The notes beneath the pieces were generated by a model that was given only the letters and a program-made list of their open reading frames with translations, was not told the DNA's origin and ran no database searches. The position numbers were made by a program, and so were the translations under genes. DNA of 64,000 nucleotides from JASGIT01 sp047601665 (lineage in GTDB: Bacteria > Pseudomonadota > Gammaproteobacteria > Burkholderiales > Burkholderiaceae_C): positions 1,116,001-1,180,000 of the forward strand of contig JASGIT010000001.1 in assembly GCA_047601665.1 (NCBI GenBank), given 5' to 3'. Shown here one piece after another: positions 1-8,252 of this stretch. Within the stretch, counting starts at the first letter, position 1, and each line of letters starts with the position of its first letter.

Positions 1-1497
1 TACGCCGACGGCCTCGTCGTGCACACCACGCTGGACGCGCGCCTGCAGACCTGGGCCAACCAGGCCGTGGCGCGCCAGGGCCGCACGCTGCAAGGCATGG
101 CCAACGGCAACTGGGCCGCGCGCGCCGCCTGGGGGCCGGGCGTGCCGCTCACGCAGGCGCTGGTGCGCGAATCCACCGAATACCGCGCCGCCGTGCAGGC
201 GGGCCGGACGCCCGCGGATGCGCTCAAGACCCTGCTGGCCGACCGCGCCTTCCTGCAGCGCCTGAAGGGCGACAAGACCCGCGTGCAGGCCGGCCTGATG
301 GCGCTGGACCCGCGCACCGGCGAAGTCCGCGCCTGGGTGGGCAGCCGCGACTACGTGCAAGACCCGTTTGACCATGTGGCCCAGGCGCGCCGCCAGCCGG
401 GCAGCACCTTCAAGCCCTTCGTCTACGGCGCGGCGCTGGCCCGGGGCGCGAAACCCGGCGACACGCTGGTCGACCAGAGCGTGGAAATCCGCCTCGCGGG
501 CGGCGAGGTCTGGCGGCCCGGCGACGAAACGCCCGCCACCGGCCAGCCCATGACGCTGGCCGACGCGCTGGCCTACTCCAAGAACACCATCACCGCGCAG
601 GTCATGCAGCAGGTCGGCCCCGAGCGCGTGGCCGACCTGGCGCGCGCCATGGGCGTGCGCCAGAGCCCGCTCAACCCCGTGCCCGCGCTGGCGCTGGGCG
701 CGAGCCCCGTCACGCTGCGCGAGATGGTGACGGCCTACGGCACCCTCGCGGGCGGCGGCCTGTACCGCGCGCCCTTGTTCGTGACGAGCATCACCGACCG
801 CGCGGGCCGCGAACTCGCGCGCTTCGCCCCCGCGCGCGGCGAACGCGCCCTGGCCGCGGGGCTGGACTACACCCTGCTCGACATGCTGCGCGGCGTGATC
901 GACAAGGGCACGGGCAACGCCGTGCGCAGCCGCTACGGCATCCGCGCCGACGTGGTGGGCAAGACCGGCACCACGCAGGACTATGCGGACGGCTGGTTCA
1001 TCCTGGCGCACCCGCAACTGGTAGTGGGCGCGTGGGCGGGCTTCAACGACAGCCGCATCACCCTGCGCAGCAGCTACTGGGGCCAGGGCGCGCACAGCGC
1101 GCTGCCCATGGTGGCGGGCGTGGCGGCGCAGGCGCTGCGCAGCCGCGTGATCGATCCGGCGGCGAAGTTCGAGCCGCCCGACGAGCGGCGCTTCTACACC
1201 CCGGCGGCGGACTGGCTGCACGACTTCGCCACGCGCTTCCGGGCCTGGGCGCAGGAGAAATTCGCGCCCGCCCCACCGCCCGCGAAGGCCCCGCCGCCTG
1301 CTCAGCCTGCCCCTGCGCCGGAACCCCTGCCCGCCGAACCCGCGCCCGAACCGCCGCCGTTGGAAGACACCGTGCCGCAGCCGCCGCCGTTGCAGCAAAC
1401 GCCTGAATCCGCGCCCGGCGGCGAGCAGCCCCTGACTCCGCTCACACCCGGCACCGTGCCGCAGTGGGATACCGAGCCGCCCGAGTCTTCATCGTAA
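1..1497 (+). CDS. Class A penicillin-binding protein (PBP1-type), C-terminal part
   Basis: The reading frame is open at the window edge, so only the transpeptidase half is present. In fragment numbering the three penicillin-binding motifs are visible: the STFK box with nucleophilic Ser135, SKN at 193-195 and KTG at 321-323. These belong to a D,D-transpeptidase that cross-links peptidoglycan in the periplasm. The glycosyltransferase domain expected at the N-terminus lies outside the window. The last ~75 residues are a Pro/Ala/Glu-rich tail beyond the folded domain, probably disordered. The TAA stop is followed by a REP-like palindrome. The family call is secure; which PBP1 class (1a, 1b or 1c) it is cannot be settled from this fragment. 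Confidence 0.9.
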   Translation, partial: YADGLVVHTTLDARLQTWANQAVARQGRTLQGMANGNWAARAAWGPGVPLTQALVRESTEYRAAVQAGRTPADALKTLLADRAFLQRLKGDKTRVQAGLMALDPRTGEVRAWVGSRDYVQDPFDHVAQARRQPGSTFKPFVYGAALARGAKPGDTLVDQSVEIRLAGGEVWRPGDETPATGQPMTLADALAYSKNTITAQVMQQVGPERVADLARAMGVRQSPLNPVPALALGASPVTLREMVTAYGTLAGGGLYRAPLFVTSITDRAGRELARFAPARGERALAAGLDYTLLDMLRGVIDKGTGNAVRSRYGIRADVVGKTGTTQDYADGWFILAHPQLVVGAWAGFNDSRITLRSSYWGQGAHSALPMVAGVAAQALRSRVIDPAAKFEPPDERRFYTPAADWLHDFATRFRAWAQEKFAPAPPPAKAPPPAQPAPAPEPLPAEPAPEPPPLEDTVPQPPPLQQTPESAPGGEQPLTPLTPGTVPQWDTEPPESSS

Positions 1498-1587
1498 GTT
1501 TCCAGGCGCCGCCCACGACGCATGGAACTGGCACGGCCCATGCCAGCAGACGGCCAGCAAGGGCCGCCCCGCAGCAAAGGCCGTCGT

Positions 1588-1624
1588 CCCCCTTGAGGGG
1601 GATGGCGCGAAGCGCCATAGGGGG
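1588..1624. repeat. REP-like extragenic palindrome
   Basis: CCCCC-TTGA-GGGGG is followed at once by a perfect hairpin ATGGCGC-GAA-GCGCCAT (1602-1618) and then AGGGGG. It lies between the convergent PBP and DUF1439 genes. There is no U-tract, so it is a repeat or Rho-independent-like stem rather than a clean terminator. No second copy was noticed in the window. Confidence 0.6.
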
Positions 1625-1628
1625 TGTT

Positions 1629-2168
1629 TCACTTCGGCACGAAGCCGATGCGCAGCCCGCGCTCCGTCACCGTGATGTCACCCGGTTGCAAGCCCATGCC
1701 GTCGGCCAGGGCCAAATCTTTTTCGCGCAGCTGGTGCAGCACCACGTCGCGCAGCGCCTGCTCGGCCAGCGGCTTGCCGTAGGCGTCGAGCAGCATCGCC
1801 GCGTCGGGCGGCAGGCCTTCGAGCCGCAGCGCATTCACGCGCAGGTTCGCGGCGCGCAGGGTGCGGTCCGCGGCCACGTAGCGCAGCCCGAAGTCCACGT
1901 CGAACACGCCCGGGTAGCTGCGCCCCAGCGCGGGGCCGGAGGCGAGCACGGCCATCTCCGCGCCCAGCCGGTTCTGCGCGGGCAGCAAGCGCAGGCGCGG
2001 GGCCTGCAGGTCCAGATTGAGCAGCCCCGCCACCGGGTAGCGGCGCGGGAACTTGCCCGCCACGGCCTCTTCGATCTGCTCGATGCCGACGGTGTAGCGC
2101 GGCCCCTGCGCCAGCGCCGGAAGCGTCATGCAAGCCAGCGGCAGCGCCAGCCAGGAGCGCCTGCGCAT
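1629..2168 (-). CDS. DUF1439-family periplasmic protein
   Basis: A 179-residue protein with a basic N-terminus (MRRR), a hydrophobic stretch and an ALA-Q cleavage site near residue 21, so it is exported. The mature part (YTVGIEQIEEAVAGKFP onward) resembles DUF1439 proteins, small periplasmic or lipoprotein-like proteins of unknown function. The Cys at residue 13 is preceded by Pro-Leu-Ala and does not form a good lipobox. The start ATG overlaps the stop of the upstream GST gene by one base (TGATG), indicating translational coupling. Its function is unknown. Confidence 0.75.
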   Translation of the reverse strand: MRRRSWLALPLACMTLPALAQGPRYTVGIEQIEEAVAGKFPRRYPVAGLLNLDLQAPRLRLLPAQNRLGAEMAVLASGPALGRSYPGVFDVDFGLRYVAADRTLRAANLRVNALRLEGLPPDAAMLLDAYGKPLAEQALRDVVLHQLREKDLALADGMGLQPGDITVTERGLRIGFVPK

Positions 2169-2887
2169 CAGCCCCTCGGCGGGATGTTCAGCCCGCGCTG
2201 CACGGCGGGCCGCTCCACGAACGCCGCGAGCACGCGCTGCACGTTGGGGAACGCATCGAAGCCCACGATCTCGCCGGCGCCGTAGAAGCCCACGAGGTTG
2301 CGCACCCACGGGAACATGGCCATGTCGGCGATGGTGTAGTCGCCGCCCATGATCCAGTCGCGCCCGGCCAGGCGCTGCTCCAGCACGCCCAGCAGGCGCT
2401 TGGACTCGGCCACGTAGCGGTCGCGCGGGCGCTTGTCCTCGTAGTCCTTGCCGGCGAACTTGTGGAAGAAGCCGAGCTGGCCGAACATGGGCCCCAGCCC
2501 GCCCATCTGCCACATGAGCCATTGCAGCGTTTCGTAGCGCGCGGCGGCATCCTGGGGCAGGAAGCGGCCCGTCTTCTCCGCCAGGTAGACCAGGATCGCG
2601 CCCGACTCGAACAGCGCCAGCGGCTGGCCGCCGGGGCCATGGGGGTCGAGAATGGCCGGGATCTTGTTGTTCGGGTTCAGCGCCAGGAATTCGGGCGAGA
2701 ACTGGTCGTTCTTCTCGAAGCTCACGAGGTGCGCCTCGTAGGGCAGCGCCATTTCTTCGAGCGCGATCGACACCTTCACGCCGTTGGGCGTGGGCAGCGA
2801 GTACAGCTGCAGGCGGTCGGGGTGTTGGGCGGGCCACTTGGCCTGGATGGGGTGGGTCATGGCTTTTGGTTCCGTGGCGGGGCTCAT
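2168..2887 (-). CDS. Glutathione S-transferase, YghU/YfcG-like
   Basis: A 239-residue thioredoxin-fold plus helical-domain protein. The TPNGVKV motif near residue 33 and ESGAILVYLAEKTGRFLP are typical of the YghU/YfcG (Nu-class) group. Those enzymes use Thr/Asn instead of a catalytic Tyr, Ser or Cys and act mainly as disulfide-bond reductases with glutathione. The start at 2887 overlaps the upstream phosphatase stop as ATGA, which favours it over the internal Met at 2860 (MTHPIQAKW). It is a cytoplasmic enzyme in a four-gene minus-strand run whose members share no obvious pathway. Confidence 0.85.
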   Translation of the reverse strand: MSPATEPKAMTHPIQAKWPAQHPDRLQLYSLPTPNGVKVSIALEEMALPYEAHLVSFEKNDQFSPEFLALNPNNKIPAILDPHGPGGQPLALFESGAILVYLAEKTGRFLPQDAAARYETLQWLMWQMGGLGPMFGQLGFFHKFAGKDYEDKRPRDRYVAESKRLLGVLEQRLAGRDWIMGGDYTIADMAMFPWVRNLVGFYGAGEIVGFDAFPNVQRVLAAFVERPAVQRGLNIPPRG

Positions 2888-3630
2888 GGTTCCAGGTACA
2901 TCGCGCGCAGCCGGGCGCGCGCGTCTTCATGAACGCCCAGCACCTCGCCGAGGTAGCCGTCCACGCCGCCGGGGTGGCTGTCCACGGCCTCGAAGGCGGC
3001 GTCCAGGAAGTCCTCCTGCACGCTCCAGAGCACCTGCAGCACCTCGGGCGGGGTGGCGCCGTAGTGGCCGCTCACGGGGCGCTTGTAGAGCGCGTTGGTC
3101 AGCAGGTAGTCCTGCACCACCACGTCGCGCGGCACGCCCAGGGCCAGCAGGATGAGCGCGGCGGCGAAGCCTGTGCGGTCCTTGCCCGCGGTGCAGTGGA
3201 AAACAAGCGGCGCGTCGCTGTCCATGAGCAGCGCGAACAGTTCGGCGAAGCGGTGCGCGTTCTCGCCCGAGAAGCCCCGGTAGGTGTCCTGCATCAGCTC
3301 CACGGTGTGCGCGGCGGTGAGTGTCTCGCCCGCCTGCAGCATGGCCGCGGCGCGCTGCACCACGGTGGGCTCGATGGTGAGCGCGTGCTGCGTGACGCCA
3401 TCGATCCGGTAGCCCAGCGCGGCGCGCTCCTGCACGCCACGGAAGTCCACCGCGCGCCCCACGCCCAGTTGCGCGAGACAGGCCTGGTCATCCGACGTGA
3501 GCGCCGCCAGGTGGTCGGAGCGGAAGATGCGCCGCCACTTCACGCGGCGGCCGCCGTGGCCGACGTAGCCGCCGATGTCGCGGAAATTGCTGGCGCCGGA
3601 GAGGGGAATGGAACGTGTGGGTTCAGCCAT
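2884..3630 (-). CDS. Tyrosine/dual-specificity phosphatase-like protein
   Basis: A 248-residue protein of the bacterial Y_phosphatase3 type (related to SIW14 and LipA-like phosphatases). It opens with SGASNFRDIGG, the usual N-terminal signature, and carries the P-loop HCTAGKDRTG at residues 145-154, with nucleophile Cys146 and phosphate-binding Arg152. There is no signal peptide, so it is cytoplasmic. Substrates may be phosphotyrosine, other phosphoesters or phosphoinositides; sequence alone does not say. It overlaps the downstream GST by 4 nt and lies 18 nt downstream of the VOC gene. Confidence 0.85.
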   Translation of the reverse strand: MAEPTRSIPLSGASNFRDIGGYVGHGGRRVKWRRIFRSDHLAALTSDDQACLAQLGVGRAVDFRGVQERAALGYRIDGVTQHALTIEPTVVQRAAAMLQAGETLTAAHTVELMQDTYRGFSGENAHRFAELFALLMDSDAPLVFHCTAGKDRTGFAAALILLALGVPRDVVVQDYLLTNALYKRPVSGHYGATPPEVLQVLWSVQEDFLDAAFEAVDSHPGGVDGYLGEVLGVHEDARARLRAMYLEP

Positions 3631-3648
3631 CCGAATCGCTCCCGGCTC

Positions 3649-4038
3649 TCACGCGGCCTTGGGCGGCATGTGCAGCAGGCAGATCTTGTTGCCGCTGGGG
3701 TCGCGCAGGTAGGCCAGGTACATGCCGCCGTTGGCCGGGTCGCCGCGCCAGCCGGGCGGGTCTTCGCAGGTCACGCCGCCCGCGGCCACTCCGGCGGCGT
3801 GGGCGGCGTTGGCCTGCTCGGGCGTCTTGGCGGCGAAGCCGATGGTGCCGCCGTTGGCAAAGGTGGCCGGCTCGCCGTTGATGGGGGTGGAGATGCCGAA
3901 GGTGCCCGTGCGGCTGCGGTAGAAATAGCGGTTCTTGTTGGCAACGCCGGGGGCGATGTCCAACGCGCCCAGGAAGGCGTCGTAGAACTGGCGGGATTTT
4001 TCAAGGTCGCTCGCGCCGAGCATGACGTGGCTGAACAT
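3649..4038 (-). CDS. VOC-family (glyoxalase/bleomycin-resistance fold) protein
   Basis: A 129-residue single vicinal-oxygen-chelate domain: FSHVMLGASDLEKSRQFYDAFLG at the start and YLAYLRDPSGNKICLLH at the end, the paired beta-alpha-beta-beta-beta halves of this superfamily. A strong Shine-Dalgarno (AGGAGG) lies 6 nt before the ATG. Proteins of this kind range from glyoxalase I-like lyases to thiol transferases; the exact reaction cannot be assigned. It is the first gene of the run VOC, phosphatase, GST, DUF1439. Confidence 0.8.
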   Translation of the reverse strand: MFSHVMLGASDLEKSRQFYDAFLGALDIAPGVANKNRYFYRSRTGTFGISTPINGEPATFANGGTIGFAAKTPEQANAAHAAGVAAGGVTCEDPPGWRGDPANGGMYLAYLRDPSGNKICLLHMPPKAA

Positions 4039-4126
4039 GGGGGCCTCCTAAAAAATGGAACGAGCCATCGTAACGGCCCTGGCCCCGCCATGCGGTCGCG
4101 CAATGGTCATCAGGGCACAGAGACGC

Positions 4127-5101
4127 CTACGCCTGCGCGTTGCCGTTGGTCTGGAACACGGACAGATCCGGGTACATGGACTGAATCTTGGTCCATTCCT
4201 TGGCGTCATAAAACTCGCACGGATTGCCCGCGCTGGCCACCGTGAAGCGCTTGGCCACTTCGACGCAGAAGCGCACCGCCTCGGCAACGTCCACCTCATG
4301 GTTGGCGCTCGAATCGCTGCCGCCCACCACGGAGCGCGCCGTGATCGCCACGCCCACCACCGGGGCGTGGGTGGCGATGTGCGGCTGCATGATGCTGTTG
4401 AAGTGGTACAGGCCGTTGGCGTACGGCGTGATGTCCTGGATGGAGATGGGCAGCGTCACCGCGGGCTGGCCCGTGGTGGATTCCATGATCTTCACCAGGT
4501 GCGGCGCCACGCGCAGGATGTAGCCCTGCATGGCCGTGGGCGTGATGGCGAAGCCGCGCTGCTTGATGATGCTGTTGCCCTTGGAGGCGTCCAGCGACAG
4601 GATGGCGTCCATGTCCGCCGTGACCTCGTGGCGGTTCATGGTCTCGGACGACACGGGCATCCCCATGAAGGGCACGCCGTCGTTCTCGCCCGCCGACACG
4701 TCGGTGGACAGGTGCGTGGTGATGACCACGTCGCCGGGCAGGTGGTCGCCATTGGCCTTCATGTCGGCCAGTTTGAGCGCGGCGGCGATGACGCCGATGG
4801 GGCCGTCGGCGTCGGACACCATGCCGATCTTGGCGGGCCGCGCGCCGATGGCGCCATTGCGGCCGATCAGGCCCAGGGTGCGCGCCGCGCCGCCCGCCGT
4901 CTTGCCCCGGGTGCCGGGAATCAGGATGTGGATGAAGTCCGTGGTCTTGGCGGTGTCCTCGGGCGGCTCGTCGTTCACGGTAGTGACCGTGACGCGCACG
5001 CCCAGGCTTTCATAGGGGCGGAACAGGTCCTGGATGGACTGGCCGTTCACCGTGGCGCTGTCGAGCAACTCGCAGGCAATGATGGTTTGCTTGAGTGACA
5101 T
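4127..5101 (-). CDS. DUF1177-family protein
   Basis: A 324-residue cytoplasmic protein without signal peptide or membrane segment. The sequence (SLKQTIIACELLDSATVNGQ, LIGRNGAIGARPAKIGMVSDADG, VVGVAITARSVVGGSDSSANHEVDVAE) looks like the DUF1177 family, which has no established activity that I know of. It is the last gene of a minus-strand cluster with a porin, dipeptidase E, a PLP enzyme and an OPT transporter, so a role in peptide or amino-acid-derivative breakdown is likely by context. Conserved polar runs (MVSDADG, TTHLSTDVSAGENDG) suggest an enzyme. It starts 15 nt after the porin stop. Confidence 0.75.
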   Translation of the reverse strand: MSLKQTIIACELLDSATVNGQSIQDLFRPYESLGVRVTVTTVNDEPPEDTAKTTDFIHILIPGTRGKTAGGAARTLGLIGRNGAIGARPAKIGMVSDADGPIGVIAAALKLADMKANGDHLPGDVVITTHLSTDVSAGENDGVPFMGMPVSSETMNRHEVTADMDAILSLDASKGNSIIKQRGFAITPTAMQGYILRVAPHLVKIMESTTGQPAVTLPISIQDITPYANGLYHFNSIMQPHIATHAPVVGVAITARSVVGGSDSSANHEVDVAEAVRFCVEVAKRFTVASAGNPCEFYDAKEWTKIQSMYPDLSVFQTNGNAQA

Positions 5102-5115
5102 GGGGGCTTCTCCAA

Positions 5116-6264
5116 TCAGAACTTGTGGCGCAGACCCACCATCAGCGTGGTCTGGTTGTTGTTGCCATTCAGGGCCGCGCCGCTGCCGCCCGTCCAGTTC
5201 TTGGTGCTGTTGCCCAGCACGCCCGACCAGTCGCCGCCCACGCGGTCATACGCAGCGGCCAGGTACACGTCGGTGCGCTTGCTGAAGGCATAGTCCACCA
5301 CGCCGTACAGCGTGGCGCGGTGGCCGCGGAAGCCGTCGGCGCGGGTCAAGTCGTACATGTACGCGCCGGACAAGCCGAGGTTGCCGTTGATGGCATAGGT
5401 TGCGCCCAGCGTCAGAAAGTCGTCGCGCCGCTGGGTGCCGAACACGGAGTTGTAGCCCGCGCTGTTGGCGGCCGTGGCGGCGGTGGTCATGCTGGTGATG
5501 CTGGCCGTGTCGGTACCGCCCTTGGACGAGTCGAAGTTGGCGTCGCGGCTGCTGTGGATGTAGTTGGCAAACAGCGCCGTGCTGCTGCCGATGGCGGCCT
5601 TGACACCGGCCAGGTAGATGCGCGCCGCGCGGTCCTGGTAGTCGCGCGTCTGCTGGAAGTCGCCCACGGCGGTGATGGGGCCTGCGGCGTACTTCACGCC
5701 CAGCGCGGTGGACGACGAGGCCTTGGAGTTGCCCGCCGTTTCGCCCAACGCATACTGCGCCAGCACCGACCACGCGCCCCAGGTGTTGGCGTATTGCAGC
5801 GCATTGTTGTAGCGCTGGCCGGTGAGGAACACCATCCAGGCGTTGGACGGCGCCGCGCCCACGCCCAGCGGGTCCACCCAGTACAGCAGCGCGTTGGCGC
5901 TGGTGTAGAGGCGGCCCGCGGAGACTTCGCCCAGCCGGTCGTTGCGCAGGCTCACGAAGGCCTGGCGGCCAAAGATCTGCCCTTGCTGGTCCATGCCGCC
6001 GGTGTCGGCCAGGAAGCCGTTTTCCAGCACGAAGCCGGCGGAGGTGCCGCCACCCAGGTCTTCCGTGCCCTTGAGGCCGAAGCGGCTGCCGGACAGGAAG
6101 CCCTCGCCGCCCTGCTGCAGGCCCGTGAAGGACTGCCCGGCAGAATTGGCATGGGTCTGGTAGGTGACGGCGCTGTCGATCAGGCCGTAGAGGGTGACGC
6201 TGCTGCTCTGGGCAAAGCTGGCGGCGGGCAGGGCCAGGGCGATGGCCGCGAATTTGGTTTTCAT
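5116..6264 (-). CDS. Gram-negative general porin (OmpC/Porin_4 type)
   Basis: A 382-residue outer-membrane porin. It has a signal peptide with cleavage near residue 18 (ASFA-Q), then SSVTLYGLIDSAVTY, the standard first strand of betaproteobacterial trimeric porins, alternating amphipathic strands, and a C-terminal LMVGLRHKF ending in the Phe needed for outer-membrane assembly. Its place inside the OPT/dipeptidase cluster suggests it supplies outer-membrane passage for the cluster's substrate. It starts 12 nt downstream of the dipeptidase gene, so it is probably cotranscribed. Confidence 0.92.
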   Translation of the reverse strand: MKTKFAAIALALPAASFAQSSSVTLYGLIDSAVTYQTHANSAGQSFTGLQQGGEGFLSGSRFGLKGTEDLGGGTSAGFVLENGFLADTGGMDQQGQIFGRQAFVSLRNDRLGEVSAGRLYTSANALLYWVDPLGVGAAPSNAWMVFLTGQRYNNALQYANTWGAWSVLAQYALGETAGNSKASSSTALGVKYAAGPITAVGDFQQTRDYQDRAARIYLAGVKAAIGSSTALFANYIHSSRDANFDSSKGGTDTASITSMTTAATAANSAGYNSVFGTQRRDDFLTLGATYAINGNLGLSGAYMYDLTRADGFRGHRATLYGVVDYAFSKRTDVYLAAAYDRVGGDWSGVLGNSTKNWTGGSGAALNGNNNQTTLMVGLRHKF

Positions 6265-6276
6265 CGTGGGACTCCT

Positions 6277-7032
6277 TCAGATCTTGAAATCGGGCCAGTT
6301 CTGCATGTCGGCCGGACCCTGGATGCGGGACAGGGGGAACGCCTCGCCCGTCGCGATGCGCGCAGGTTCGGCCCCGCGGGTGAAGTGCAGCGCCGGGCGC
6401 TCGCCCAGCACGGTGCCGTGCGTGCCGTCGGCATACAGCGCGGAGCCTTCGGGCAGCGCGAACACGGCTTCGGGCGCGTTGATTTCGAGGAATTCGGCCA
6501 GGCGCTCCTCGCGGCTTTCGCCGTTGTGGCCCACCGGCTTGCCGCTGATGAAGTGCGGGTTGATCTGGAACGGCACCAGGCCCAGCGCGCGCAGCGTGGG
6601 CGGCTGCACCACAGGCATGTCGTTGGTGGTGCGGATGGTCGGGCCGGCCACGTTGCTGCCCGCGCTCCAGCCCACGTAGGGCGTGCCCGCCTGCACCTTG
6701 GCGCGGATGGCGGGGATGATGCCCGCCTCGTACATGCGCTTGAGCAGCGCGAAGGTGTTGCCGCCGCCCACGGCAATGGCGTCGGCCTGCTCGATGGCGC
6801 GCACCCGGTCGGCGTGGCGGTGGAGGGCTTGCAGCTCATAGCCCAGCCGTTGGAACACGGGCTGGACGATTGCCTCGTATTGGTCGAAGCTGAACGTCAC
6901 CGCCGCATAGGGCACGAAGATGACTTTGCGCGGCTCTTTGCGCAGCAGGTGGTGGATTTGGTCATGGGCGTGTTCCAGATAGCCGAGGCTGTCCTTGCGG
7001 GAACTGCTCATCAAAAGAATGCGTTGGTTCAT
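6277..7032 (-). CDS. pepE: Dipeptidase E (alpha-aspartyl dipeptidase, family S51)
   Basis: A 251-residue class I glutamine-amidotransferase-like peptidase. AVGGGNTFALLK is followed by the nucleophile elbow GWSAGSN with Ser123; His160 (INPHF) and the acidic TTNDMP segment match the S51 catalytic region of Salmonella/E. coli PepE, which hydrolyses Asp-X dipeptides with N-terminal aspartate. The protein is cytoplasmic. It sits between the PLP enzyme (18 nt gap) and the porin (12 nt gap) downstream of an OPT oligopeptide transporter, fitting import followed by cleavage of an aspartyl peptide. Other Asp-containing amides are possible substrates. Confidence 0.88.
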   Translation of the reverse strand: MNQRILLMSSSRKDSLGYLEHAHDQIHHLLRKEPRKVIFVPYAAVTFSFDQYEAIVQPVFQRLGYELQALHRHADRVRAIEQADAIAVGGGNTFALLKRMYEAGIIPAIRAKVQAGTPYVGWSAGSNVAGPTIRTTNDMPVVQPPTLRALGLVPFQINPHFISGKPVGHNGESREERLAEFLEINAPEAVFALPEGSALYADGTHGTVLGERPALHFTRGAEPARIATGEAFPLSRIQGPADMQNWPDFKI

Positions 7033-7050
7033 GGGGTTTCCTCAGGGGAT

Positions 7051-8235
7051 TCAGAAGAGGCTGCCGCGAATCAGCCCGGTGACGCGGTCGATTTCTTCGT
7101 GGGTGTTGAAGTAGTGCAGCGAGATGCGCGCCATGGTCGAAACGCCGTAGCGCGCCAGGATGGCGTCGGCCATGAAGTTGCCCGCTTCGATGATGCAGTT
7201 CTGCGCCTCCAGCGCGGCCACGATGCGCGCCGGGTCCACGCCCTGGATGTTGAAGGGCACGATGCCGATGCGGTCGGCCACGTTGCCGGGACCGTACAAC
7301 TGGAACCCATCGATGCTGGAGAACTGCTGCACCGCATAGGCCGTGAGTTCGCGCACGCGCTGTTCGATGGCCGCTATGCCGATGGCCTGCGCGTACTCGA
7401 TGGCCGCGCCCAGCCCCAGGATGGCCGGGACAATCGGGCAACCCGCCTCGAACCGGCGCGCGCCGGACACGAAGGACAGCGCGCCGGTCTGGCGGTCGTA
7501 AGCACCGTTCCACCAGCCCGTGAGCGAGGGCTCGATCTGGGTGATGAGCGCCTCGCGCACGTACAGAAAGCCCGAGCCTTCGGTGGCGCGCAGCGCCTTG
7601 CGCCCGCAACTGGCAAGAAAGTCGCAGCCCAGCACGTTCACGTCGCTCTGCAACATGCCCACGCTTTGCGAGGCGTTGACCAGCGACAGCACACCCCGCT
7701 CGCGCGCCACCGCGCAGATCTGCGCCGCTGGCTGCACCGCGCCCGACGAGTTGGGCAGGTGCGAGAACGTGAGCAGCCGCGTGCGCGGGGTGATGGCGGC
7801 GGCAAAGGCGCTGGGCGACAGCAGCCCTTCGGCATTGGCGGCCACCATGACCACCTTCACGCCGTGCGTGGCTTCCAGCCTGCGCCAGGGCAGCAGGTTG
7901 CTGAGCATTTCGGTGTCGGCCACCAGCACCTCGTCGCCCGGCTGCCAGGCGGTGCCGCGGGCGATGAGGGAGATGCTTTCCGAGGCGTTCTTGGTGAAGG
8001 CGATTTCACTCGCCTGCGCGCCCAGCAGTTGCGCCACCTGGGCACGCACCGCTTCGACCTGGGCGTAGGTCTTCTTGCGGAACGACGGCAGGTAGATGCC
8101 GACGTGCGCCGTGTCGCCCAGGTAGTCGCGCACGGTGTTGACCACCGCGTCGGGCGGGATGGAGGCGGCGGCGGTGTCGAGGTAGATGGTGGAGGCCGTG
8201 AGCGGGGTATCGGCCCGGATGGTCTGGATGTCCAT
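7051..8235 (-). CDS. Class V aminotransferase-fold PLP enzyme
   Basis: A 394-residue fold-type I PLP enzyme of the class V/cysteine desulfurase group: TIYLDTAAASIPPDAVV at the N-terminus, FTKNASESISLIA, and the Schiff-base lysine Lys213 in GRKALRATEGSGFLYV. The usual catalytic cysteine loop of NifS/SufS is not evident, so an aminotransferase, lyase or epimerase activity is more likely than desulfuration. The position normally held by the Asp that binds the pyridine nitrogen reads VNASQS (Asn187), which is unusual. It is part of the OPT-PepE cluster and probably acts on the amino acid released by the dipeptidase. Confidence 0.8.
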   Translation of the reverse strand: MDIQTIRADTPLTASTIYLDTAAASIPPDAVVNTVRDYLGDTAHVGIYLPSFRKKTYAQVEAVRAQVAQLLGAQASEIAFTKNASESISLIARGTAWQPGDEVLVADTEMLSNLLPWRRLEATHGVKVVMVAANAEGLLSPSAFAAAITPRTRLLTFSHLPNSSGAVQPAAQICAVARERGVLSLVNASQSVGMLQSDVNVLGCDFLASCGRKALRATEGSGFLYVREALITQIEPSLTGWWNGAYDRQTGALSFVSGARRFEAGCPIVPAILGLGAAIEYAQAIGIAAIEQRVRELTAYAVQQFSSIDGFQLYGPGNVADRIGIVPFNIQGVDPARIVAALEAQNCIIEAGNFMADAILARYGVSTMARISLHYFNTHEEIDRVTGLIRGSLF

Positions 8236-8252
8236 GGTGGGTTGTCCTTGGT

